A stretch of DNA of 39,294 nucleotides from an uncultured Clostridia bacterium. Lineage in GTDB: Bacteria > Bacillota > Clostridia > Oscillospirales > Acutalibacteraceae. The notes below the pieces were generated by a model. It saw only the letters and a list, made by a program, of their open reading frames with translations, did not search any database and was not told the DNA's origin. This document shows, piece after piece, positions 23,204-32,883 of this stretch. The stretch covers positions 1 to 39,294 of the forward strand of contig CANQLX010000012.1 of NCBI GenBank assembly GCA_947624835.1, read 5' to 3'. The translations under genes were made by a program, and so were the position numbers. How positions within the stretch are numbered: position 1 is the stretch's first letter; every line of letters starts with the position of its first letter.

Positions 23204-23959
23204 TTGAATGAAAAAATGCTGATGCACCTGAATATTCCGACCGATACGGATATAAAATATGCCATACTTCCGGGAGATCCGGGCAGGGTGGATAAAATCG
23301 CACAGTATCTTGATTCTCCGCATCTGTTGGCACATAACAGGGAATTTAGGTCCTTTGTGGGAAAGATTGAAGGCGAGAATGTAATAATAACCTCAACCGG
23401 AATAGGCGGTCCCTCGGCTGCAATAGCGCTTGAGGAGCTTTCGCTTATAGGGGTGAAAAGGGCTGTACGCATAGGTACCTGCGGAGGGATAAGCGAAAAG
23501 GTGTCGGGCGGAGATATTGTGATACCGACAGCGGCAATCCGTATGGAGGGTACATCAAAGGAATATGCACCTGCCGAATACCCTGCCTGTGCCGATTTCG
23601 ATATGGTCTGTGCATTGGTCAGGGCTGCGGTAGATAATAAAATGAAATACCATACGGGAGTAATACAAAGCAAGGATTCGTTTTATGGTCAGCACAACCC
23701 CAAAAGTATGCCCGTTTCATATGAGCTTATAAATAAGTGGGAAGCATGGAAAAAACTCGATGTGCTTGCCTCGGAAATGGAAACTGCGGCACTTTTTACG
23801 GTGGCTGCCGTGCGTAAAATAAAAATCGGCTGTGTTCTCCATGTAATGTGGAACCAGGGAAAGGCTGTCCCGCATACGGACGGAAGTGACAGAACAGACT
23901 GTGCAATAAGGACAGCGGTTGACGCATTGAAGCTTATGATTTACAGTGACAGGGGATAA
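23204..23959 (+). CDS. Nucleoside phosphorylase, uridine phosphorylase-like
   Basis: The best start is TTG 23204, 8 bases after AGGAG; a GTG at 23195 overlaps that site. The roughly 251-residue protein has the PNP/UDP family 1 phosphate-binding motif YAILPGDPGRVDKIAQYLD, the ribose/base segment STGIGGPSAAIALEEL, RIGTCGGISEKVSGGDIVI, and a C-terminal ASEMETAALFTVAAVRKIKI. The SEMETA motif with QSKDSFYGQHNP fits uridine phosphorylase better than DeoD. The reaction is reversible phosphorolysis of uridine to uracil and ribose 1-phosphate. It lies about 20 bases after corA and 3 bases before miaA, so they are probably one transcript. Confidence 0.88.
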   Translation: MNEKMLMHLNIPTDTDIKYAILPGDPGRVDKIAQYLDSPHLLAHNREFRSFVGKIEGENVIITSTGIGGPSAAIALEELSLIGVKRAVRIGTCGGISEKVSGGDIVIPTAAIRMEGTSKEYAPAEYPACADFDMVCALVRAAVDNKMKYHTGVIQSKDSFYGQHNPKSMPVSYELINKWEAWKKLDVLASEMETAALFTVAAVRKIKIGCVLHVMWNQGKAVPHTDGSDRTDCAIRTAVDALKLMIYSDRG

Positions 23960-23962
23960 TTC

Positions 23963-24901
23963 ATGAACAATGATAAAATAAAACTGCTCGCCGTTGTGGG
24001 ACCCACGGCTTCGGGAAAAACGGAGCTTGCCGTCCGTCTCGCAAAGCATTATGACGGTGAGATTATTTCCGCTGATTCCATGCAGATATATAAGGGTATG
24101 GATATTGCGACTGCAAAGCCGACAGAAGAGGAAAAACATGGGATAATTCATCATCTTACGGATTTTCTCGACCCGGATGAAGAATTTTCCGTGTCCGATT
24201 ATACGGCTCTTGCACATAAGACGGCCGCAGATATTAACGGCAGGGGAAAGCTTCCGGTGCTTTGCGGGGGAACAGGACTTTATATACGCTCGTTTCTTGA
24301 AAATATCAAATTTCCAGAGGCGGAAACTGATATAAGCTTGAGAAACAGGCTTAACCGGCAGTATGAGAATGAGGGCGGAGAAAGGCTTCTTGAATATCTT
24401 TCGGGCTTTGATCCGGAAACAGCAGCCTCACTTCTGCCACAGAATGGGAAAAGAATTATCCGTGCAATAGAAATATATGAAACGACAGGAATTACAATGA
24501 GCGAGCATATAAGGCATTCAAGACTTGTTCCGTCACCGTACGATTATACCGTAATAGGTCTTACATATTCTGACAGACAAATGCTTTATGACAGGATAAA
24601 TAAAAGAGTGGACATAATGCTCGAAAGAGGTCTTATTGAAGAAGCAAGAGCATTTTACGGCATAAATTCGGGAAATACAGCATCCGCCGCAATAGGTTAT
24701 AAGGAGCTCAAGCCTTATCTTGACGGTGAGATGCCGCTTGACGAGGCTGTTGAAAGACTTAAACAGGCAACAAGACATTATGCCAAAAGACAGCTTACAT
24801 GGTTCAGGCGGGACAAATATATAAACTGGATAGAAATCGACAAATGTGACAGTGTTTTTGAGGAAGCAAAGAGAATTTTTGATGCCCGGAAGGGACATTA
24901 A
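23963..24901 (+). CDS. miaA: tRNA dimethylallyltransferase MiaA
   Basis: MiaA adds the dimethylallyl group to A37 of tRNAs that read UNN codons. The 312-residue protein has a P-loop GPTASGKT at about residues 13-20, then ISADSMQIYKGMDIATAKP (DSxQxY motif), HHLTDFLDP, CGGTGLYIRSFLENI and the C-terminal AIGYKELKPYLDGE and YAKRQLTWFRRD (QxTWFR). All are family hallmarks, and the length is normal. ATG 23963 has AGGGGA upstream. It follows the phosphorylase gene by 3 bases. Confidence 0.96.
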   Translation: MNNDKIKLLAVVGPTASGKTELAVRLAKHYDGEIISADSMQIYKGMDIATAKPTEEEKHGIIHHLTDFLDPDEEFSVSDYTALAHKTAADINGRGKLPVLCGGTGLYIRSFLENIKFPEAETDISLRNRLNRQYENEGGERLLEYLSGFDPETAASLLPQNGKRIIRAIEIYETTGITMSEHIRHSRLVPSPYDYTVIGLTYSDRQMLYDRINKRVDIMLERGLIEEARAFYGINSGNTASAAIGYKELKPYLDGEMPLDEAVERLKQATRHYAKRQLTWFRRDKYINWIEIDKCDSVFEEAKRIFDARKGH

Positions 24902-24963
24902 TATTTACAAAAACTTAAGAAAGTGGTAAAATAAACTGTAAGTTGTATAATTCGGGGGAAAAA

Positions 24964-26271
24964 ATGGATAAAGATAAAACAGTGATAATAAAAAAAGTGG
25001 CAGTTGCGGTTATTACATTGCTGCTTATTGCATATATCGTATCGGTTATTATAAAGGCGAATTTTACGCAAATTGAAACACAGTCAGCAAATGTGATGAC
25101 TGTATCGGATTCAATTTCCGTAAAGGGGTATTTCATACGTGATGAATACTACCTTACAAATGAACAAGACGGATATGTTTCATACAGAATAGACGATGGT
25201 GGAAAGGTATCAAAGGGTCAGGTCGTTGCGGATGTCTATTCCGACAGCACAGTCGCTTCGGATAAGAAGGTAATAGAAAAGCTTGAAGCACAGATTGCAG
25301 CACTAAAGAAGCTGGAGGAAAATTCAAAGGAGAATATTTCAGCCTCTCCTGATGAAATAGATTTGAATATAAACTCTTATCTTTCTCAAATTAATTACAG
25401 TACATACAACGGAAATTTGTTTGAAGCAGATGAAAATGTTGAAAATATTTTATACAGTATCAATGAACGGCAGATCATTACAGGCAAAACACAAAAATTT
25501 GACGATAAAATAAATGAACTGCAGGCTAAAATTGATAAACTGAAAAAAGGCGGTTCCAACTACAAGGGCAGTCAGATAAAATCCTCGATTTCAGGATATT
25601 TTGTCAGCTATACGGACGGCTATGAGGGCGTCTACGGAACAAAGGATTTGGAAAATATAAAGTATGGTGATTTATCCAACAAAAAGATTAAGCCGAAAAC
25701 CGTCGGTGACAATGTAATAGGAAAAACAATAGACGGTGTTTATTGGTATGTTGCCTGTGAGGTTAGTGCGGAGGATGCACTGAGGATAAAAACAGCATAC
25801 AGATTAAGTGTTGAAATTCCTACGGTAAACAATACAAATATTGATGTGGATGTATATTCAATAAATCAGGAATCACAGACCTCGAATGCAGTTGTTATAC
25901 TGCGTGGCAATTATATGAATTCGGAAATGTCAAGAATAAGAACAGACGATATCTCTGTTGTAATTAATACATATGAGGGAATATATGTCCCCAAGAATGC
26001 CGTTCACGAAAAACAGGTCACGGAAACGGTTGAAGACGGAAACGGCAAGGAAAAAACGCAGACAAAAACCGTAGACGGTGTGTATGTACTTATAGGAAAT
26101 GAATTACAGTTCAAGCAGATTGTTGAAGAATATGCCGGAGACGATTTTATAATATCAAAAAAATCTCCCGATGACAAAGAACTTGCAACAGACGAATACG
26201 GTGTGCTTAAGGTGTATGACGATGTTGTGGTGGAAGGGGCAAATCTCTATGACGGAAAAATTGTCAACTGA
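24964..26271 (+). CDS. HlyD-like membrane-anchored protein of the division cluster
   Basis: From ATG 24964 (behind GGGGGA) the protein is 435 residues. It has a short cytoplasmic tail, one membrane helix (VAVAVITLLLIAYIVSVII) and an extracytoplasmic part with a barrel-sandwich-like segment (VKGYFIRDEYYLTNEQDGYV, DDGGKVSKGQVVADVYSD), a coiled-coil hairpin (about 100-195) and a beta-rich C-terminus. This resembles HlyD/membrane-fusion adaptors. No ABC or RND partner is adjacent; instead yggS overlaps its 3' end by 23 bases and sepF and divIVA follow, a context in which such proteins recur in Clostridia. A role in envelope biogenesis or division is inferred from position only. Confidence 0.75.
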   Translation: MDKDKTVIIKKVAVAVITLLLIAYIVSVIIKANFTQIETQSANVMTVSDSISVKGYFIRDEYYLTNEQDGYVSYRIDDGGKVSKGQVVADVYSDSTVASDKKVIEKLEAQIAALKKLEENSKENISASPDEIDLNINSYLSQINYSTYNGNLFEADENVENILYSINERQIITGKTQKFDDKINELQAKIDKLKKGGSNYKGSQIKSSISGYFVSYTDGYEGVYGTKDLENIKYGDLSNKKIKPKTVGDNVIGKTIDGVYWYVACEVSAEDALRIKTAYRLSVEIPTVNNTNIDVDVYSINQESQTSNAVVILRGNYMNSEMSRIRTDDISVVINTYEGIYVPKNAVHEKQVTETVEDGNGKEKTQTKTVDGVYVLIGNELQFKQIVEEYAGDDFIISKKSPDDKELATDEYGVLKVYDDVVVEGANLYDGKIVN

Positions 26272-26983
26272 AAAAAACAAAGTATATGATACCATAAGGA
26301 GAAATTATGCGGAAATAACGGAAAATATTGCAAGAGCCGCCGAAAAAACCGGAAGAAAAACGGAGGATATAAGCTTTCTTGCAGCAACAAAAACCGTTGA
26401 GCCGGAACTTATTAATTATGCCATATCCCTGGGACTTAAAAAAATCGGTGAAAATAAGGTTCAGGAGCTTCTGTCAAAATATGATGAATATGACCTAGAA
26501 AATTCCGAACTGCACTTTATAGGGCACCTTCAAACAAATAAGGTAAGAAATATAATCGGAAAGGTGACAATGATACAGTCCGTCGACAGTATACGTCTTG
26601 CAAGGGAAATTTCAAGGCTGTCTGTAAGGGATTCTGTCACAACCGATATTCTTATTGAGGTTAATATAGGCAGGGAAGAAAATAAGTCAGGAGTACTTAC
26701 AGAAAATTTAGACGGGCTTATTGATGAAATAAGTCTTTTGGAGAATATTAGGATACGAGGTCTTATGTCTGTACCTCCAATTTGTGACAGTAAACAAGAA
26801 ATTTCAAAATTTTTTGATAATATGTACAAACTATTTATTGACATTTCATCAAAAAAATCGGATAATGTATATATGGACTTTCTCTCTATGGGAATGTCTG
26901 ACGATTATCAGGAAGCTATTCTGTGCGGTGCAAATATGATAAGAGTCGGCTCACGTCTCTTCGGCACCAGGATTTACAGGTAA
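26249..26983 (+). CDS. YggS/YlmE-family PLP homeostasis protein
   Basis: The start at ATG 26249 has TGGAAGGGG upstream and overlaps the HlyD-like gene by 23 bases. The 244-residue TIM-barrel protein carries the PLP lysine K48 in FLAATKTVEPE, followed by KKIGENKVQELLSKYDEYDL, LHFIGHLQTNKVRNIIGKV, LIEVNIGREENKSGV, the LMSVPPICD strand and the C-terminal LSMGMSDDYQEAILCGANMI and RVGSRLFG. These are YggS family signatures. It binds pyridoxal phosphate and helps balance vitamin B6 and amino-acid pools. In Bacillota it is the ylmE gene next to sepF, as here. Confidence 0.95.
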   Translation: MTEKLSTEKNKVYDTIRRNYAEITENIARAAEKTGRKTEDISFLAATKTVEPELINYAISLGLKKIGENKVQELLSKYDEYDLENSELHFIGHLQTNKVRNIIGKVTMIQSVDSIRLAREISRLSVRDSVTTDILIEVNIGREENKSGVLTENLDGLIDEISLLENIRIRGLMSVPPICDSKQEISKFFDNMYKLFIDISSKKSDNVYMDFLSMGMSDDYQEAILCGANMIRVGSRLFGTRIYR

Positions 26984-27003
26984 TATTAAAGGAGGAACAT
27001 GAA

Positions 27004-27474
27004 ATGGCTGGCAAATTTATGGGAAAGTTTAAAAGTATACTCAGGCAACCTGAGGAGGAGGAAAACTACGACGATTACTATGATGATACCGAAACTGCGG
27101 ATGAAGAAGAAACAGCGGATGCCGATTTCGACTTTTCGCAGGAATCGGATGGGGATGATTCTACGGACAATGTTATAAATATGAATGAGGGTGTGAGCGT
27201 ACAATTCGTGCTCTTCAAGCCCGAAGCATTTGACCCAACTGTTAAGGATATGGCTGATGAGCTTATGAAAAGAAATACGGTAATACTTAACGTAGAGGAT
27301 ACAAACAAGGATGTTTCAAAGAGAATTATAGATTTCCTCGGCGGAGTTGCATATGCACAGAACGGAAGCGTTAAAAAGGTAGCAGAGGATACATTCATCA
27401 TTATGCCGAGCAATGTTATACTCTCCGGTCAGGATGCTATGGATGAAGTCGGAAGCGATAATGTATATTTCTGA
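27004..27474 (+). CDS. sepF: Cell division protein SepF
   Basis: ATG 27004 (MAGKFMGKFKSILRQPEEEE) lies behind AAAGGAGG and is chosen because it gives the usual SepF start: an amphipathic membrane-binding N-terminus followed by an acidic linker. The 156-residue protein ends in the conserved globular domain (VSVQFVLFKPEAFDPTVKDM, ADELMKRNTVILNVEDTNKD, RIIDFLGGVAYAQNGSVKKV, TFIIMPSNVILSG). SepF bundles FtsZ at the membrane and aids septum formation. It follows yggS by 20 bases. YlmG and YlmH, which often lie between SepF and DivIVA, are missing here. Confidence 0.95.
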   Translation: MAGKFMGKFKSILRQPEEEENYDDYYDDTETADEEETADADFDFSQESDGDDSTDNVINMNEGVSVQFVLFKPEAFDPTVKDMADELMKRNTVILNVEDTNKDVSKRIIDFLGGVAYAQNGSVKKVAEDTFIIMPSNVILSGQDAMDEVGSDNVYF

Positions 27475-27520
27475 TTGACTGTGTATATTTCAGGTATATT
27501 TACAGAGAAAGGATCATTAT

Positions 27521-28462
27521 ATGCTTACTTTAGAAGAAATAGAAAATATATCATTCCACAAATCGAGTATGGGCGGCTACAAGAGAGATGAGATAGACAA
27601 CTTCGTGGATAAGGTGATAAAAAAAGTCAAAACTCTTGAAAACGAAAACAGGGAACTTGAAAGCAGAATTGAGCTTCTTAATAAACAGATTCAGGAATAT
27701 AAGGAAAACGAGGATACTGTGCAGAGTGCAATTATAACCGCTCAGATGACCGCAAAGCAGATTGTTATGGAGGCAACCGAAAAGTCCGACAAACAGCTTT
27801 CCGAGTCTAAGGAGGAGGCTGAGAAGCTGCTCAGCGAGTCCAAGAAGAAATCGGAGGAAATTCTGACAGAGGCTAAGGAGAAGGCTGAAAGGCTTAATGC
27901 AGAAGCTGATGCGGAAATTGAAGAAAAGGTGAATAAAGCACTCAGAGAATCCTCTGATAAGATAGATGAGAATAACAGGATTATTGATGTGCAGAAGAAA
28001 AACATCATCAAGCTTATGGGAGAGGCTAATAATTTCAGAAATTCTTTGCTCAGGGCGTATAAGGATCACCTTAATGTAATAAATGCGATGGCTAAGGGCG
28101 AGGATTTCAAAAAGCAACAGAAGGAGCTTGAACATAATTACCCCCAAATAAATGGCAATAAGCCTGTATATACCGCCTCAAAGGAAATATTGCCTCCCGT
28201 TTCTGATGATACGGGTACTGATATTTCTTCAGGTGAGGAAACGGCACCCGATACGAACACTGATATTTCTTCCGGTAAAGAAACAGTATCGGATACGGAA
28301 ACCGATAATAAACCTGAGGAGATGGTGTATCCCGATGCAAATAAAAAAGCCGAAGAAGTAAAAACAGAGGAACAGAATACAGAAAATGAAGTACAAATTA
28401 AACGTCAGCCTGTTTTTGTTTCCTCACCCGACAGCAAAGAAAACCATATAAAGAAAAAATAA
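27521..28462 (+). CDS. divIVA: DivIVA-domain cell pole/division protein
   Basis: The 313-residue protein begins with the DivIVA lipid-binding domain (MLTLEEIENISFHKSSMGGY, KRDEIDNFVDKVIKKVKTLE), then a long coiled coil rich in Glu, Lys and Ala (about 30-200), and a low-complexity acidic tail with near repeats of DISSGEE/TAPDTNT and DISSGKE/TVSDTET around residues 230-260. It is longer than the B. subtilis protein (about 165) because of the longer coil and tail. DivIVA marks curved membrane at poles and septa. ATG 27521 has GAAAGGATC upstream. A terminator separates it from ileS. Confidence 0.93.
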   Translation: MLTLEEIENISFHKSSMGGYKRDEIDNFVDKVIKKVKTLENENRELESRIELLNKQIQEYKENEDTVQSAIITAQMTAKQIVMEATEKSDKQLSESKEEAEKLLSESKKKSEEILTEAKEKAERLNAEADAEIEEKVNKALRESSDKIDENNRIIDVQKKNIIKLMGEANNFRNSLLRAYKDHLNVINAMAKGEDFKKQQKELEHNYPQINGNKPVYTASKEILPPVSDDTGTDISSGEETAPDTNTDISSGKETVSDTETDNKPEEMVYPDANKKAEEVKTEEQNTENEVQIKRQPVFVSSPDSKENHIKKK

Positions 28463-28476
28463 GTTAAGTTTATCCT

Positions 28477-28500
28477 TTCCGACACAACCGTGTCGGATTT
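28477..28500 (+). terminator. Terminator between divIVA and ileS
   Basis: TCCGACAC (28477-28484) pairs with GTGTCGGA (28489-28496) on an AACC loop, followed by TTTTGG. It lies 14 bases after divIVA. Confidence 0.8.
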
Positions 28501-28543
28501 TGGATTGTAATTATATTTATAAGCAAGAGGAGAGAATTTACCT

Positions 28544-31324
28544 ATGCCGCAGGATTATAATAAAACACTTAATCTGCCGAAAACAGATTTTCCGATGAGA
28601 GCGGGGCTTCCGCAGTCCGAGCCTGTAACACTTAAGCGTTGGATTGACAATAACGCTTATGAGAAGCTTATGGAGCTTAACGAGGGTAAGCCTCTTTATG
28701 TTCTTCATGACGGTCCCCCGTATGCAAACGGGGATATACACCTTGGTCATGCAATGAATAAAACACTTAAGGATATTATAGTAAGATACAAGAATATGAC
28801 AGGCTTTAAGTCCCCCTATGTTCCGGGTTGGGATACACACGGACTTCCTACCGAGCTTAAGGCAAGAAAAAAGGCAGGAGTCAGCAACAGTGATGCTATA
28901 TCGGATGTTGAGCTGCGTAAAATATGCCGTGAATTTGCCATGACATATGTTGATAATCAGCGTGAGCAGTTCAAGCGTCTCGGCGGAATAGGAGAGTGGG
29001 ATAATCCGTATATTACACTTACCCATGATTTTGAAGCAAAGCAGATTGAGATTTTTGCGGAAATGGCAGATAAGGGATATATATACAGAGGTCTTAAGCC
29101 GGTATATTGGTGTCCTGACTGTCAAACTGCACTTGCAGAAGCCGAAATAGAGTATGCAGAGGATCCGTGTCACTCGATTTACGTAAAATTCAGGGTTACA
29201 GATGATATGGGCAAGCTTGCCGCTATGGGTGCCGATATTAAGAATACCTATTTTGTAATATGGACAACAACGACATGGACACTTCCGGCAAATGTTGCTA
29301 TTTGCGTAGGTCCGAGATACAATTACAGCCTTATCAAATGTGACGGTGAATATTATGTAATGGCAGAGGAGCTTTACGCTGCCGCTATGGAGGCTGCCGG
29401 TAAGGATAATTACGAGGTTATAGGAACAATCAAGGGTTCGGAGCTTGAATATATGAAAACGGCACACCCGTTTATAGACAGAACCTCTCTCGTAATTGTG
29501 GGCGACCATGTAACGCTTGAGAGCGGTACAGGCTGCGTTCATACCGCACCCGGTCACGGTGTTGACGACTATAACGTTTGCAGAAATTATGAGGAGCTGC
29601 CTATGGTAGTTCCGGTTGACGCACAGGGCAGACTTACAGAGGAAGCAGGAATGTTTGCCGGTCTGCTTACTGAGGATGCAAATAAGCCTATTGCGGAATA
29701 TCTTGAGAAAACAGGTGCTTTGTTTGCACTTAAGAAAATTATTCACCAATATCCTCATTGCTGGAGATGTAAAAAGCCTGTGCTATTCAGAGCTACAAAG
29801 CAGTGGTTCTGCTCGGTCGATGATATAAAAGAGGATGCCGTAAAGGAAATAAAGAATATCGAATGGGTGCCTGCATGGGGCGAGGACAGAATTACAGCCA
29901 TGATCCGTGAAAGAAAGGATTGGTGTATTTCACGTCAGAGGAAATGGGGTGTTCCTATTCCAATATTCTTCTGCAAGGATTGTGGAGAGCCTATTCTTGA
30001 TAAGGCTGTTATGCTCCATATATCCAAATTATTCGGAAAGCACGGCTCTGATGTATGGTATGAAAAGGATGCCGCCGAGCTTGTTCCCGAAGGACTTGTT
30101 TGCCCGAAGTGCGGCTGCAAGGAATTTGATAAGGAAAAGGATATCATGGATGTATGGTTCGATTCGGGTGTATCCCATGCGGCTGTATGCCAGATGCGTC
30201 CGTATCTTAAGCACCCTGCCGATCTTTATCTTGAGGGTGCGGATCAGTATAGGGGTTGGTTCCAGTCTTCACTTCTTACGTCTGTTGCTGTAATGGGCAA
30301 GGCTCCGTATAAATCCGTTGTAACGCACGGCTGGGTTGTTGATATGGAAAAAAAGAAAATGTCCAAATCTGCCGGTAACGGTGTTACACCGGCCGAAATA
30401 ATTAACAAATACGGTGCGGATATTTTAAGATTGTGGGTTGCATCGAGTGATTATCATGCTGATGTCAGAATTTCAAATGAAATTCTTGCACAGCTCAGTG
30501 AGGCATACAGAAAGATAAGAAATACCGCACGTTATATCCTCGGAAATATAAGTGACTTTGATCCCGATAAGGACAGAGTTTCCAATGATAAACTTCTGCC
30601 TATCGACAAATGGGCACTTATGAAGCTTGATGAGCTTAACAAGAAAGTTAGACACGGATATGATACCTATGATTTTCATATAGTATATCAGGCAATCCAC
30701 AATTTCTGTGTTGTTGATATGAGTAATTTCTACTTCGATGTTCTTAAGGACAGGCTTTATACCGAAAAGTCTGACAGCGAGGAGCGACGTGCCGCACAGA
30801 CTGCTATTTATACAATACTCAATGCAATGACAAGGCTTATATCCCCGATACTTGTATTCACTGCTGATGAAATATGGCAGTATATGCCCCATGACAGCTC
30901 GGCTAATCCCGAAAATGTGCTTTTTAATGATATGCCTGAACCTACGGGAATTGAATTTGACGAGGACTTTACCTCTATGTGGGACAGAATACATGAAACA
31001 AGGGATACTGTAAAGAAAGCACTCGAGGTTGAGATAAAGGGTAAAAAGCTCCGTTCCTCACTTGAAGCAAAGGTTACACTCAAATGCGACGGGGAGCAGT
31101 ATGACTTCCTCAAATCCGTTGAGCAGGAGCTTGCGGCCGCATTTATCGTATCGGCTGTTGAAATAGTTAAAACAAAGAGTGACTCTCTTGAGGTTGGGAT
31201 TTCGGCAGCAGAGGGAGAAAAATGCGAGCGTTGTTGGATATTCAGTAATACAGTAGGCAAAAATTGCAAACATCCGACACTTTGCAGCCGTTGCGCAGGT
31301 GTTATTGAGGCTATGAACAGCTAA
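28544..31324 (+). CDS. ileS: Isoleucine--tRNA ligase
   Basis: The 926-residue class I synthetase charges tRNA-Ile. The HIGH-type motif is HLGH at residues 66-69 in PPYANGDIHLGHAMNK. The CP1 editing domain includes TTTWTLPANVAICV and GTGCVHTAPGHGVDDY. KMSKS is at 605-609. The C-terminal zinc module is CERCW...CKHPTLCSRCAG. Length is normal for the bacterial IleS1 type. ATG 28544 has AGAGGAGAG upstream. No T-box is evident in the 43 bases between the divIVA terminator and the start, so isoleucine-responsive control by that route is unlikely. Confidence 0.97.
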   Translation: MPQDYNKTLNLPKTDFPMRAGLPQSEPVTLKRWIDNNAYEKLMELNEGKPLYVLHDGPPYANGDIHLGHAMNKTLKDIIVRYKNMTGFKSPYVPGWDTHGLPTELKARKKAGVSNSDAISDVELRKICREFAMTYVDNQREQFKRLGGIGEWDNPYITLTHDFEAKQIEIFAEMADKGYIYRGLKPVYWCPDCQTALAEAEIEYAEDPCHSIYVKFRVTDDMGKLAAMGADIKNTYFVIWTTTTWTLPANVAICVGPRYNYSLIKCDGEYYVMAEELYAAAMEAAGKDNYEVIGTIKGSELEYMKTAHPFIDRTSLVIVGDHVTLESGTGCVHTAPGHGVDDYNVCRNYEELPMVVPVDAQGRLTEEAGMFAGLLTEDANKPIAEYLEKTGALFALKKIIHQYPHCWRCKKPVLFRATKQWFCSVDDIKEDAVKEIKNIEWVPAWGEDRITAMIRERKDWCISRQRKWGVPIPIFFCKDCGEPILDKAVMLHISKLFGKHGSDVWYEKDAAELVPEGLVCPKCGCKEFDKEKDIMDVWFDSGVSHAAVCQMRPYLKHPADLYLEGADQYRGWFQSSLLTSVAVMGKAPYKSVVTHGWVVDMEKKKMSKSAGNGVTPAEIINKYGADILRLWVASSDYHADVRISNEILAQLSEAYRKIRNTARYILGNISDFDPDKDRVSNDKLLPIDKWALMKLDELNKKVRHGYDTYDFHIVYQAIHNFCVVDMSNFYFDVLKDRLYTEKSDSEERRAAQTAIYTILNAMTRLISPILVFTADEIWQYMPHDSSANPENVLFNDMPEPTGIEFDEDFTSMWDRIHETRDTVKKALEVEIKGKKLRSSLEAKVTLKCDGEQYDFLKSVEQELAAAFIVSAVEIVKTKSDSLEVGISAAEGEKCERCWIFSNTVGKNCKHPTLCSRCAGVIEAMNS

Positions 31325-31402
31325 AATATACAGTTAAATAAATTTCCATTTGGCGGTGTATTTGCGGATGCACCGCTTAATTGTACCAAAGGAGGAGATG
31401 CT

Positions 31403-31900
31403 ATGGCTATTGCTACGGTGCTTATTGCTGCGGCTTTAATTGCCGCTGCAGATCAAATAATTAAATATTTCGTATATGCGAATCTGAATCCGGACGGTAA
31501 TATAAAAGTAATAGATAATTTGTTTTCACTTGTTTATATAGAAAACAGGGGGGCAGCTTTCGGAATTTTTCAAAACGGAACAGTTATATTTTGTATAATC
31601 ACAGGTGCACTTATCGGTGTTTTCCTGTATCTTTTGATAAAAGGGAAATTTAAGAGTAAGCTGTTTTACACGGCTGTTGCCCTTATAATCGGCGGCGGTG
31701 TCGGAAACCTTATTGACAGAATATTCAGAGGTTTTGTTATAGATTATCTTTCGGTTTCATTTTTCCCTCCGGTATGTAATTTTGCGGATTACTGTGTGAC
31801 GGTTGGTGCTGTATTATTTATGATATGTATAATTACATATCCGGAGATAACTAAAAATAAAATTGACAGTGATGCCGATGGGGAAAATGAGAATGAATGA
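31403..31900 (+). CDS. lspA: Lipoprotein signal peptidase (signal peptidase II)
   Basis: The 165-residue membrane aspartyl protease removes signal peptides from prolipoproteins. It has four membrane helices. Conserved motifs are ENRGAAFGIF (47-56), GGGVGNLIDRIFRGFVIDYL (97-116) with catalytic D114, and CNFADYCVTVGA with catalytic D129. Length is normal. ATG 31403 lies behind AAAGGAGGAG. Its stop overlaps the rluD start by 8 bases, so translation is coupled. Confidence 0.96.
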   Translation: MAIATVLIAAALIAAADQIIKYFVYANLNPDGNIKVIDNLFSLVYIENRGAAFGIFQNGTVIFCIITGALIGVFLYLLIKGKFKSKLFYTAVALIIGGGVGNLIDRIFRGFVIDYLSVSFFPPVCNFADYCVTVGAVLFMICIITYPEITKNKIDSDADGENENE

Positions 31901-32804
31901 AAAGATATATGTTATTGACGAAGTGAATAACGGTGAAAGAATAGACAGCTATATTGCGGCGGCTGAGGCGGAACTTTCACGCTCCGCTGCCGCAAAGCTT
32001 ATATCTGACGGTTTTGTATGGGTAAATGGTAAACAGCCGACGAAGAATTATAAATTAAAGACAGGCGACTGTATTACTCTTACTGTTCCCGAGCCGGTAT
32101 CACCGCAAGCTTTGCCTGAAAATATACCGCTTGAGATTGTATACGAGGACGAGGATCTCCTTGTTGTAAATAAGCCAAAGGGTATGGTGGTACATCCGGC
32201 AGTGGGAAATTATACGGGTACGCTTGTAAATGCACTGCTGTATCATTGCAAGGGCAGTCTGTCGGGGATAAACGGCGTACTCCGTCCGGGGATAGTCCAC
32301 AGGATAGATAAAGATACAAGCGGATTGCTTATTGTCGCCAAGAACGACTTCTCTCACAGACTGCTTGCAGAGCAGATAAAGGAGCATAGTTTTACAAGAA
32401 AATACCAAGCAGTTGTTTACGGTAATTTCAAAAATGACGAGGGTACTGTCAATGCACCGATAGGCAGACATCCTGTTGACAGAAAGAAAATGACCGTAAC
32501 GGAAAAAAATTCCAGAAATGCTGTCACTCATTATAGGGTGCTGGGCAGATATCAGGGTTTTACCCATCTTGAGCTTATTCTTGAAACAGGCAGGACACAC
32601 CAGATTCGTGTACATATGGCACATATTGGACATCCTGTTGTGGGAGATCCCGTTTACGGTCCAAAAAAGGTAATATCCTCACTCAATGGACAGTGCCTTC
32701 ATGCTTATTATATAGCCTTTAAGCACCCAAGAACAGGGAAGATAATTAAGCTGTCGACTGATCTGCCGGTATATTTTTCGGAATTTCTCAAATCCCTTAA
32801 TTAG
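31893..32804 (+). CDS. rluD: RluA-family rRNA pseudouridine synthase, RluD type
   Basis: I use ATG 31893 (MNEKIYVIDEVNNGERIDSY), which overlaps the lspA stop. The 303-residue protein has an N-terminal S4 RNA-binding domain (RSAAAKLISDGFVWVNGKQP) and the catalytic domain with HRIDKDTSGLLIVAKN, where D139 is the nucleophile. Further family motifs are VVNKPKGMVVHPAVGN and LETGRTHQIRVHMAHIGHPV. RluD modifies helix 69 of 23S rRNA; in Bacillota this lspA-linked member is often called YlyB, and its exact site is not established by sequence. A terminator follows. Confidence 0.93.
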   Translation: MNEKIYVIDEVNNGERIDSYIAAAEAELSRSAAAKLISDGFVWVNGKQPTKNYKLKTGDCITLTVPEPVSPQALPENIPLEIVYEDEDLLVVNKPKGMVVHPAVGNYTGTLVNALLYHCKGSLSGINGVLRPGIVHRIDKDTSGLLIVAKNDFSHRLLAEQIKEHSFTRKYQAVVYGNFKNDEGTVNAPIGRHPVDRKKMTVTEKNSRNAVTHYRVLGRYQGFTHLELILETGRTHQIRVHMAHIGHPVVGDPVYGPKKVISSLNGQCLHAYYIAFKHPRTGKIIKLSTDLPVYFSEFLKSLN

Positions 32805-32883
32805 TATTGCTATAAAAAATGTGAGTTAGTATCTCATTTAGAGAATAAGCATACATAATTATAGTTGTAGATTAATTCAACCG

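Noticed and set aside
28538..29758. 406-codon open frame on the minus strand
   Set aside because: It lies wholly antisense to ileS, whose motifs are unmistakable; the reverse frame is Cys/Ile-rich, has no ribosome binding site and matches no fold.
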